Shown here: positions 39,706 through 51,017 of the stretch, piece by piece
Numbering within the stretch: the first letter of the stretch is position 1
How the letters are laid out: every line of letters begins with the position of its first letter
From: Cruorifilaria tuberocauda
Lineage: Eukaryota > Nematoda > Chromadorea > Rhabditida > Onchocercidae
Length of the DNA: 64,000 nucleotides
Assembly: GCA_013365365.1 (NCBI GenBank)
Contig: JABVXU010000009.1
Coordinates: forward strand, 310,001-374,000
Direction: 5' to 3'
Notes under the pieces: generated by a model
Seen by the model: the letters and a program-made list of their open reading frames with translations, nothing else
What the model was told of the DNA's origin: nothing
Database searches by the model: none
Program-made: the position numbers and the translations under genes

Positions 39706-41531
39706 ACAAGGAGAAATGAAAGGAAGGATGAGTGTAGATGTCTCAACGTGAAAGGAATGTTAAAGGAGAAGGGAGATAGAAAAAGGGTAGTTCCGATGAA
39801 AGTATACAGATGCCATCGGCAGCACACCCGCACACATCATTACACTACTTTCCTCTCCATCCTTCTCTACGCTAACTGGTTCAGACTAACGTATAAATTG
39901 AAAAATTCGTTTATTGAACCTCTCGGGAGCCACAGCTGGTAACAACACATCGCAGTCATCGTCGTCTCTCTCTTCCTTCCTCTTCTCCAATGACTATATG
40001 CAGCAAGCAAAACAAGAGACAACCATGCTATTTTTGAGATATCTGCTCCATTCAGTTTCAACCACTAGCCACAAATTCAGCTGCACCAAAAACAGCTAAT
40101 CAACTATACAACTCTAGCTAATCTTTAAAAGATAGACGTTATCACCAAATGAAACCACGATAAAGGGCAAATATTCGGCGTTCTCATGACTCCATTAACA
40201 CCTATAGTAAAGAAATCATTAAATAATTATATTTTTCATTATGACAATAGTAACGATAATAATACTTCATTTATTGTTATTGTCACAATCAATACGACAC
40301 AAATACTACAAATTTTTTTTGAACGAGCATCATATTTCTAGACTTATTCATCTCTTACCGCTTAATCTATGATGAATGACCAAACAACTTTTCTATTAAA
40401 TGCTCAACCAATGCGGTGCTGATTGAATTTGACCGAAATTTCTTTCTCCGTAAATTTATTAAAGTACGACTGAAAACATCTAATAGTGCGCTTTCAATTT
40501 ACCATTTACTACAGCAAATGGGCTATATGGAATGAAATTTATTGTGCCGCAGATTATTTAACCTTGTTTATTTTAAACACTGATTGTTATGACGCAACTA
40601 CCGATCTCAACAGATACCTATTCCACTGCTTTTTAGAATACCAACTATCAGTCTTAAATAGAATGATGTAACTATCCCACCAAAACTATAGATTTTCTTC
40701 AACCCTCTTTAACATAAATCCATTAGCCTTGGAACCGTACCTTATCCATCAAAGAAGCCATTTCTCTTTAGCTCGTTGGGGTTTTTTTACCACATAAAAT
40801 AAAGACAAATATTCCCATAGAAATATGCTTAATAAATTTTCCAAAAAAATATTTTAGTACCTAAAACTTCTAACTCTGCAATGACGTCTTATAATCATTT
40901 TTTTGTGAGTGCGACATCTTGTGAGAAAAATTATAGCAGACTTTTAAACAATGCAGTGGAAGTGAATGCGAATATCGATATTGAAATACTTTTTATTGTT
41001 GCTCAAATCTAATAAATAAATCTGCTAATTCAAATTCGTTTCAAAAAATTACTGCCTGCATCTATAAAAGAAGCTACCGAGCTATAGTGAAATACCAAAA
41101 TATCATTTTCTGGATAAAAATGTAAATGTAACATGCAGTAAACCCTATTTTTATCGTATAAAGAGATTAAATGGGCGACAATTTCGAAAACACAAGCACT
41201 CAGGAAAGCAATTTTAAAGTCTACTGAGAGAATTCTAAAAAACATCAACACTCAACAAAAAAGTAGGAAAATGAAGAAAAAGATTTAACGCAGCCAATCC
41301 ATTTGTCTGTGAAAACGTGCTTATCTGTTGTGCTGCATGGCATTCTCACCATGCGAAGAAAGTGTCAAGAGCAGATTGGGACAGAAGATTTAAGTTACAT
41401 TTCTATGCATTTCAGTTCAATGAAATAAAATTAAAATGGAGGCTGCACAACATAAAAGTTAGCTTACCAAACATCAGCCATCAATCGATTTGCAACTGCA
41501 GTATGCTTGCTGTGATCAAATTCCTCATATT

Positions 41532-41549
41532 CCTACTATCGATAGTAGG
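41532..41549. repeat. 18-bp perfect palindrome
   Basis: CCTACTATC/GATAGTAGG is a perfect dyad without spacer, in an otherwise gene-free region. It could be a dimer-binding site or chance; nothing nearby decides. Confidence 0.7.
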
Positions 41550-43897
41550 TTAGGAAAATGTAAATTCTATAAAAGGACAATAACTACATAAATAGCCCTG
41601 CCTCAAAAAATCCGATAGGATGAAAGATGAACCCTAAGTTTAGTTCCAAGAAATTTCAAGAAACTATTCGAACATTATAAGTCATACTTTTAAATAATAA
41701 GTCCGTCTAATTATAACGAAAATTTTTAAAACGTCAAATAATATGCAAATAATGTATATAGAATATCTTCGTGATAGCCATGGCGCAGCTTTTGATAATT
41801 TGAGCCGTTGCTTTCTCTACATAAAATCCAAAATCTTCGCAACTCACTTTGAATGAAGTTATACAAATTCATGGAGAAAATAATTCTTTTCTGATGCAGA
41901 AAGCAATTCTTCTATGATATTTCCCTACTTCTTTTCTTTTCTCCTCCAAATTTTTTATTTCAGTCAATCGGTAAGCCATCGTAAATTCCACTGTTATCAT
42001 TGAACAATCTTCGCAGTTTTAATAATGAAGTTTGAAACACTCATTAGCTTCCTTTCCATTTCTTTATCTCTTTTAATTTTCAATAATTTTAATGAAGTAA
42101 AACCCTCCTATCCTGAAGATATATATTATTTTTAAATTTCAGTTTTTTCCTGGATTCTATATTTGTTAAGAATTCTTAGCAGTTTTCCATCGATAACCTA
42201 ACCAACTTGTGGATTAAAAAAACGATTAAATGATTTCATATGCCTCGCTGTGCACACCGTTATCAACGCTAGACGGTTCTGACATTCTTACAAAGTACTC
42301 ATTTAAGAACATAATATATAAAATAAACTTAAAATAATGCTAATAGAAGCAACTATTGAATGAAACCAGCAAAAAAAGATGGTAGGTAAACAACCTGAAT
42401 AACTTTCCTAAAATATTCAAGAAAACAAGAAATCTATCTACATACTTATTGCTGAGTTTGTCTGATCTATCGTTGAATGATGATGGATGATTGCTGCATG
42501 TATTTCAGCCGAAATTTTTCCAGTGATCTCAGCAAAACAGCATCAGTAACAGCTGATATTAAAGACCAATTATAATGATTCAGGGACAATTATGCATAAA
42601 CATCAATTAAAAGTCCCAACAAATACTGCCATGTTCATGTAATGAGACTGTATCATAGTTCAGTGTGAATTCTATCACGGATTCAAAAAATCGGAAGTGA
42701 AAAAAAAAACCCGTTCTCATCCTTAACTTATCCATTGACGCATCTTGTCCAGAAATTCCCCATTTCGATCAAGTGTTTGGATGTGTTTAAGGAATGAAAC
42801 AATCGTTTCTATTTCATTATTTCAACCTTGAATTCCATCTAATTTATATAAACTTACCCACCGACAACAGTATCAACCACTACATCCCTTTTCGGTTTTC
42901 AAAATTTTAAGCACTCAAATAATTTTCGTTTTCATTACCTTAAAACCATAACCAACAAACTGTAATAGTACAGCTGCGATTGAGAAATTTTTTAATAAAC
43001 TGAAAGAAATACAGAAATTGTAAGCAACTCAATATTCAATTTTAACTGAGCTACGGGACCAAAATGAAATTTGAACTAGACATAAAACTGAAATAAGAGA
43101 TACCGAATTCCCCAAACTAAATCTATCCTCATTTAAAAACAGAAATAGAGGAATTCGCCCCAATTTGCACTTGTATAATCCCGTCGCATTTAGTTGCAAT
43201 AGGGAAAACTTTGGTGGTAACAGATCGTACATAAATTACCTATTCTTACAGATACCAGTAACGATTAAATCACCGAACTGCAATATTAAACTCATTTTAA
43301 AATTTATTTTATAGAATCAAAAAAACTTTTCACTTTTAATGTTTCAATAATTTGCTTTATTTGTGGAAATTGAGCAGTGGCAGAAAACGAAGAAGTGGAA
43401 TGAGATGAAATAAGGAAAGCAAAACAAGTAGTTATTAAAATAGAATAAAATTACAGCAAAAGAACTAGAAATGTGAGTCTTATTAAATCTGCATAAAAAA
43501 TTAAAAAATGGACATATCGCATTTATATATATGTAATGTAAAACAATGGATTTATACATATGTACAAAAGTTTTAAGCATATGGGAAGCTCAATTTTGAA
43601 AAAAAATTTCGCAGGATATACATGATGTTAAGATAAAGAATTTTAAGATACAAAAACTTTTGAGAAAAATCTAATGAGTTTAACAAACAAAACTGAAATT
43701 AATTTCTCAATTATTTTTAATCGAAATGAGTGAGCACAGTTTGAAAGAACACGAATCAATTTTAAATATTAGTTAAATTTTATACAAGAGTATTTCTCAT
43801 TATAAATAAGCGTATAATAAGCAAACCGTATTTTATGCAAAATCATTTTCCCGAAAACTTTGGACATGATGTGAGCAAACAAAAAGTATTGGTTTCA

Positions 43898-46821
43898 TTA
43901 AGTATTGGTTTCTGAGTCAGAGTCAAAGACATACTGTTCAGGATTCAGATTTGAAGTTTCCGAACCTGAATCTGGAGCCAAAACTTCTGCATCGCGGAGA
44001 AATTCTGTCGAATCAAATGTTGGCTCATCGAGTGAAAATAAGTAGCGGAACAGCTAAAAAAAATAGCTATATAATTAAACAACATTAGACTGTACAAAAA
44101 TAACACGGAAATACAACCTGTACAGCAAATATCAAAATAGAAAACTCTTGGAGCAAAAAAGATTTATAAAGTAGTAAATAAAAGAACTTACAGCTGAACC
44201 TCGGGAAGGCGGACTTTCTGATCCACATCTCCCAACACCATTAATATAGGCATTCGTTTTTGAAATTTCTGTCACATTGTTCCTAGTGTCCATTAAATTG
44301 TCCTGGAGCTTTAGATTCTTTGCCACTGCGCCATATTCTCTTTTTCCAGTTTGTACTTGACTATAAAACGCTGGATAAAATTAATAAACAACACTTTATT
44401 TAAATGCGCTGAATTTTTTGAATCAATGGAAAATTTTAGTGAAGAAAAAACTAAACTATGATTCATTAACTTAACAGACCTTATTTACCATTTTGTAGTA
44501 GTCCACAAAAACAATATTACAATAAAGCATAATCTGTCACCTAATGGGAGAAGACGTTGCGTTCGGTGGACCAATAAATAAGTCCATGTTTTCTAATCCA
44601 TTAAACGGTTCATTCGCATTATTACTTTTGGTACTTGATGTTTCAATGATTTGTTTTTTCGTCGCTACAGAATCTGCTAACAAATTATCCGAAAGATGCA
44701 GATTTAATAAAGATTGACTTCGCTTTCGCTTAAGCTGCCTTTCGTCAGCTGAGATATGAACGATTTCAACGGGAACTTCGTGATTTATGCCATAACTTGC
44801 GGGATCATCCACAGCTGTTGCAAGTATTACTTCAGCTGTATAGTTTATATCACCTTCCAAAGCTATTACTATGGGTCTGAAAATTTCTTACTTTAAGCAG
44901 TATTATCTAAAAGCTTCTACATTTTCATTTCTGTTCCTCACCTAATCATCTTCCATTAATAGCAACGCTTGAAGGCATAAAAAATAGCTTAAACATACGT
45001 TCCCGGCTGATCAAAATAAATACTGATCGGTGACTGATGAACATCGGCAAAGTTCACAATAGCTTTCAGTTCCTTCAAATTCACAGTAATTTCGGCTGGT
45101 CGCTGAATAGTGTACTTCTGAAATTCAGAAATTGGAATTTTTCCTTCGGTTTTCATGACCGTATCTCTGTCTGAAACAGAATAAATTAAACATGAAGAAC
45201 TAACAAAACTGAATTAAATGAGACTGGAACAAGGTAGATAGGATACATTTACAATAAACAAGATGTAAATTTAATCTCATGCTAATACATATTATGATGA
45301 CTTCTCCTATATTTTGATTGTCAGGAAAGGGAAAAAAATTTTGAGTTTAGTTGATTGAAATCTATATGAAATAATAGTTAGTATCTCGAAGAAAATATAG
45401 TGCAAAAGTTTTTAGAAATTAAAAGCCTTGATAAACATGAAAAAGAAGTGATCAAAATCCAAGTTTTTTAATTTTACATTAAATTTTAGTAGTTGAACGA
45501 GAAATAAGTGTATCGAAAACAACCTTGTTCGTATGTAATATAATTCCTGAATGATATTTCTTCAATTTTAGCATCAATTGAAATCTCATCCGTGTTATGA
45601 TGCATTCGATTGAATATTTCGAGTAACAGTCTAAAGAAAAAAATTTTTTCGAAACTATTTAATTTACACAAAATTTGCAAAATTATATCGTATCAACCCC
45701 GTAACCGAAAGTAAATAACCTTGCTTGTATCACAAAACAGTTATTCAAATCTGCTTTATCAACAACAGTCCGAAACATAGTAGTGCACTCGAAAAATGGT
45801 ATTTCATGATTCCTCACGACATCTGAAAAAGTATTAAATTCGTGAATATAAACGTGCCATTTCTGATCCATATTTCGGATAACAAACTAACTTTTGCCGT
45901 TTTTGTAATCTATGAAACATAAGCAACGGACAAAAATAGAAAACTACGCAAAACACTAAATATCTCTTGACAAGATAAATATATGACAAACCATAGGTAT
46001 GTGTAAGTTGAATAAGCATGGTATCAGCCCGAGGATTGAGATATAACTGACAGGAAAGAATTGCTTTTTCAGAATTTTTTACACATTTGAAAGCTGATAA
46101 TGCACACTAAATAGAAAACAGTGAAGAAAATGAAAATTAAATCTCGTTACAGTTAAAGATCTTTAGTTTATTCAGAAGGAGCATATAAAAACCTTCATTG
46201 GAATTCGGCAGACATTGTAGGCATCCGGATCAAGTTTCAGCACATCACATTCGTTGAAGAATGATTTTGAGAACATAAAAGTACCAAATGCTGATTTTGA
46301 ACAGCTTAACGATCGTAAGACCAGCTGAAATGGCTTTCTTTTAAGAACTAATTGACATTATTTATTTTATAATTTACTTCTGTATACTTATATAATTCCG
46401 TTTTTCCAAAAATTCCAACCATTATCTTGCTTTTTTTGAGACTTTTAACTGACTTACACCAAAATCACTTGGTTCCATATACAATTCATTGCCGATACGG
46501 TTCAGTGCCAAAATTGCACGAGCAAATACTGAGAAGTTTAAGATATATAAAAGAATTCGAATTTCAATGTTCTTAAGTCAATGACCACAGAAAAAATGAT
46601 AAAAAAAAGATCTCCATGAAAGAAATAAGGTGGAAATCAAATAGATTTTCATACCATTTGTTGATATTAAAATATGTGGAAGTTTTCAACATCTCATCAG
46701 GTTTCCTGAATTAGCCTATAATTGAGCGACATAGTTTCAACTAACTTTTATAATTGCCATGAAGAGTAAAAGATGCTCCGGCAGTGACGTCTGCGTCTGC
46801 TTCTTCTTCTGGTAAATCCAT
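43898..46821 (-). CDS. hpr-9: RAD9 homologue, 9-1-1 checkpoint clamp subunit
   Basis: RAD9 forms the PCNA-like 9-1-1 ring with HUS1 and RAD1, loaded at damaged DNA to switch on ATR signalling. The N-terminal PCNA-like domain begins DLPEEEADADVTAGASFTLHG (near 46760-46821), then ALNRIGNELYMEPSDFGL (46.46-46.53 kb) and SAFGTFMFSKSFFNECDVL (46.2-46.3 kb). Exons at about 45.68-45.87, 45.5-45.63 and 45.02-45.17 kb (RPAEITVNLKELKAIVNFAD) complete the clamp fold, followed by RPIVIALEGDINYTAEVILAT at 44.8 kb. The remainder is the unstructured tail, with KRKRSQS near 44.73 kb, PPSRGS near 44.2 kb and an acidic Ser-rich end (SGSETSNLNPEQ, FDSDSET) before the stop at 43898-43900. A phosphorylated tail in this position binds TopBP1 in other animals. 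The start lies three bases after a TTTAGCAG acceptor. Confidence 0.88.
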
Positions 46822-47054
46822 GATCTGCTAAATCGCCATGATTTTATTTTGCAATAATCTTTAAAAATAATTTGGAATTACTCTGAAATCATGATATCAA
46901 AAATCTTCAAACTAGAAGATATGAACAACTCATTTTTTTCCGGGTGAACTTGTCAAAAAAGTAAAAGATGGGAAAATGAAAAGCATGAAGAAATTTCAGA
47001 AATGAATTTGACCTAGCAACTGCCAAGTGGAAAACACAAGATCATCAGGTCAGC
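46822..47054. promoter_or_regulatory. Shared upstream region of the RAD9 homologue and the NAT9-like gene
   Basis: The two genes diverge across roughly 230 bp. The NAT9-side edge (47050-47120) is clearly more GC-rich than its surroundings, with GCCCGCTGCCGCC and repeated GCCC blocks. A bidirectional promoter is inferred only from layout. Confidence 0.4.
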
Positions 47055-47606
47055 TTGGCGCCCGCTGCCGCCAAAAGTAATCCCCAGATCGCCCGAGTAC
47101 ATTACGGTTCGGCCCACTTGATAGTTATTAAGTTAATTATAAGTATTTGTTGCAATTATGTGCACGAACGCGTATACGAAATTGATTGGCCAAAAAAAAT
47201 ATTAGTACCTTACCGTAAGCATGACATGATGAAGTATCACAAGTGGATGGAAGTATAGTGTATTCTTCTTTTAGAAAATGGTGGGCAGTAATTTAGGAAT
47301 CGATGTACGTTTAGTTTTATTTTTAGGATAAGGAATTACAAAGGTTGACTGCATCAGAGCGTTTGTCGCTCGAAGATGAGTACGAAATGCAAGCAAGGTC
47401 GTATGAAGATGATGACAAATACACCTTTATCATTCTAGTCCGTGAATTAGTTGACAGTAGCGCTGATGAGGTGAACTCACTGGATGAAACTTCCATGAAA
47501 ACAAAATATTTGTGCAACACTGCGCGCAGTAGCAAGTTGTCCTCTTGCTTTACATTTGAATCTGAAATAGGCCACTTCAGAATTTTCCAGATTGCTAGTA
47601 TGGTGG
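47055..47606 (+). CDS. NAT9-type N-acetyltransferase, only the 5' exons found
   Basis: NAT9 is a GNAT-fold acetyltransferase linked to microtubule stability. Exon 1 ends at 47252 with KKILVPYRKHDMMKYHKWME; exon 2 starts at 47327 (DKELQRLTASERLSLEDEYE, then EDDDKYTFIIL) and ends at 47606 in ASMVG before a GTAAAA donor. These match the human NAT9 N-terminus (LVPYTSEHVPRYHEWM, LQRLTASEPLTL, CTFIVL, MVGD) in order. Frame and phase are intact. Within exon 2, 47471-47590 could be a 120-base stop-free intron (GTGAAC donor, TTTTCCAG acceptor). No in-frame ATG lies upstream of the family start, so the true 5' end is unknown; 47055 is only the left limit of the open frame. The acetyl-CoA-binding half of the GNAT domain was not found in the next 3.4 kb. 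It may be a broken gene or may have distant exons. Confidence 0.62.
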
Positions 47607-50600
47607 GTAAAATTCATATTTAAGTAATGAACCATCAAATTGTGACATCAAATTACCTGAGCAAAGTAAGAGAAGTGGTGCCCCAAAGAGCATTATAACA
47701 GCAGAGATGATCCACCAGCACACTTATTAGCAAAGTTATTGCGGAGATTTCACACCGAAAAGGTGCACTCCAGCTTTCTCCTCTCCATTTACCGTTTACT
47801 CTCTTGAAGGAAACTATTTGAATATCACGCTAAAGTGCTAATTTAAACCTCGTTTTCCATCACTTTTAAACAAAACTTCCTCATATTGCTTTGCTCCAAA
47901 CTTTGCTATTTCCTTTCTATAAAATGTTTTTAAATAAAGGACACTCGCTCCTATCACCTTCTTAAAATCAGAAAATTGTTTAGAAATCTGGGAAGTCTTG
48001 AATTAAAACATGATTACGATGAACATGATGGGCATAACAATGAAAAAAAGCCATGTTATTGTATTTTTGAAAATTTAAAGAGATTTTTTGTTAATCATTA
48101 TTTAACAAGAAATAAAGCCTACTTTTTAGTAGTTGTAGAAATCATAGAAAAATATGGAATTTCTTCAATAAAAAGTTAGTTTACAGAATTTCTGAAAACT
48201 TCCAATTCATCAACAGCCTACCTGACAGAAATCAGTCTAATTTGACTTTGTCAAAATGAATCCATTTAATCATCGTCCTGCTTAATTAATGTTAATTATA
48301 GTGAGAAAAGTGGAAAGTTTCAGATGGTTTTATGCTCGCTATACTAACAGATCCACTGAACAAAATCTAAGTTCAGAGAAATATTTGACTAACAAATATT
48401 TACTTATGAAAATGGTGCCTAAGGAAATGACTCGCCAATCGAGTATTCACCTCTTGATTAAGCAAATCAGTATGCACCAGATATTAATACTAAACATCGC
48501 ATGCCATGATTAGAATTAGCTGTTTTCAGCATATGGGGAAGTATATTTGAAGATGATAATATTAATATTTCATTTGCTTTTTAAAAACAGTTGAATGGTC
48601 ATCTATTCTGCACTGATAATGAAAATATTTTCCGACCTATTTTTCTTATAGTTTTAACAGGAAATATGGTGGTAATTGCTTGCCATTAATTATCCAAACA
48701 ACCATTTGTGCATTACAAATTTCCTGAGTTATCCATGCAATATCTAGATTGTGATAGCTTGTGGGACAGTGAATTTATTTGCGTGTAATAAGAACAATTA
48801 TTATACAATTTATACAATAATTTGATGGCAAAATAAAAGATAAAGATGAACAGTGGGAACGCATGAAATTATCAAGATAGCGCTTTTAATGATATTAACA
48901 AAAGTGCACAGGAGAAAAATTGTTAATTACTCCTAATGCAATTCAAATCTCCATTTCATGAAAGATAGAAACAAAATAGTAGTGCCGACTTTTAATAGGA
49001 ATGAATAAAATTTTGCAATTATATTTAAATGAATCGATACAGTGCTTAATGAATAATTTCTACATGTTATCATCAGAAGAAGAGAAAAAGTATAAGACTT
49101 GCCATGAAACCGATAATATTTAGTTATATATGTTTTTGTTTACCATTTAAATATTAGATCTGGAGATATATTTGATTAGTTCATCTTCAATTAGTTAAAA
49201 ATAATTCGATTTACGAAAGCACATGTTATGTAGAGTTTTAACTCCTTACTTTCTGCAGTAATGCTTACATTTACGAATCTTATTCCTATAATTTTTCCTA
49301 CGACGATAATATTTTCCAAAAACGTTTCATAAAATTCAAACATATCCTATCATTCACACCATCCTCACATTCCCGATGAAAAACTCGGAATACTTTCTGC
49401 CGACGAGAAAACAAGGACTACTAAAAATCTTTTTACTCAAGGGAAACTACCAAGTGCAAAAAACTACCACAAATGCAACACTAAACTAACGAAAAGTGAA
49501 AACAAAATATGAAATAAATGTCGCATACATTCCATACAAATTTATCTGACTGAAAAATCCTTCATTTTCAAGAATCTTCAATATCTTTGTTATAAAAGTA
49601 AGCAACAGAATTAAAGCAAACAATTTTAAATTAATCTGAGATGACGAAAATTATTGAAGAACTGAAGAATTCCGTGGTAAATATTTCTTTCAGTAAGCAA
49701 TCAAATTTTAGCGTGAACGATCATAGGAAAGAGTAGAAAGCAGAAAGCTTTCAAGACTCAAAAATTATAGAAAGTCAGTGTTTGTCATATTGACTATCTG
49801 CCACTAATTTCTACGAAAAATCTGTAGATACTTGATTCCTCTTAAATTCCATTACAATTTTCATTGATAGTTGTATCTAGCAATTCTGTCTAAATTTCTA
49901 ACATAAAACAAGCAAATGTTTCAGTAGATGTTTTCGCCACTGCTTGACCTACTGCTATTGATTTAACGAGCCAATCAGTATAAAATCACCGAAATATTCT
50001 GAAAAAAACTGTAATCGACATAAGAAAATCATCACTTTCGCGTATCATAAGATACGAAGGGATTCAGGAAAGTTCGCAAGAAGATACCGAAAAGAAGTTG
50101 GAAAAATTTAGGAGAGATTGAAACAATTAGTTATGATATCGATCAGACGATTGAATAGCAATACTAATAAGATACAAATTATTCCAATATGACAATAATA
50201 TCTTTTATTTTAAAAAGTATGACTATCCAGCAGTTTTAACTGAATCAAAGCATAAAGTATTGAATGAGACTCTTTGATTCATAGTAATGACAATCCAAAA
50301 TTTCAGAGTTTGACAAGAACATTTCATTCCCATTACTAATGATCCGTAATACTTCGACTGTAACTTTTCGCAGAAAAATTGGAATTTCATACAGAGGAAG
50401 TATTAGTTTATAGGGATTTTAGCACAGTTATAAATTATAAGTTGCTTGATCCGATAACCATACACACATTCGATTTATCACTCATTTCGACATTCTAAAA
50501 TCGAAATATTTGACGTTATTTCTTATAAAATTTCATTGATAAAGTATTCTTTCACATGTTGTTCATTCGTTGCATTTTGGAATCCTTCCATCCAGTAGTT

Positions 50601-51017
50601 ACCAAAAAAAGTTAACAGTTGAAAGCGATTGAAAATCCAAATTTCGGAGAAGAAGGCAAAGTTTTTGCTCATTACGTCCATCAAATCTCAAAACGCTTTT
50701 CCAAAAAATACTCTGTCTTTAGACAGTATGATCAAGACAAAGAATCATTCAAACTTCTCAACCCATCAGTGCTACTCCAACTAGTATCTAGGATATGCTG
50801 AAGATTTAACGATGGGATTCCGACAGAAAATTATTATAATAATGACGACCAACAAGACGTATTATCAATTCAGAATGTCCAAATGTGTCTAATCAAATTA
50901 ACGTTCCAATATGTCTAATTGCGAATGCCAATCCATACTGCGATAAGGTGTAAGGACGAAATATAGGGAAGATAACTAGCCTTAAATATCGGATTCCAAT
51001 GGATCAAATTTAAAAAA
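47607..51017. other. 3.4-kb region without a recognised gene
   Basis: I looked here for the missing NAT9 exons and found none. Open frames at 47976-48179, 48289-48513 and 50619-50801 (+) carry no known motif. The last has a fair acceptor just before it and a protein-like composition. The rest is AT-rich. Confidence 0.5.

Larger units (their letters stand above)
37137..43897. other. 6.8-kb gene desert between lis-1 and the RAD9 homologue
   Basis: No recognisable gene in either strand. It holds a locally less AT-rich block at about 39600-40000 with a 116-codon open frame (39592-39942, +) of no known family, a small inverted repeat (39650-39705), an 18-bp palindrome (41532-41549) and purine-rich stretches near 43380-43520. 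This could include the lis-1 promoter and distal control sequence. An unrecognised gene cannot be ruled out. Confidence 0.5.

Noticed and set aside
43344..43580. Hydrophobic minus-strand open frame
   Set aside because: Again a purine-rich plus strand read backwards; no splice or start context.
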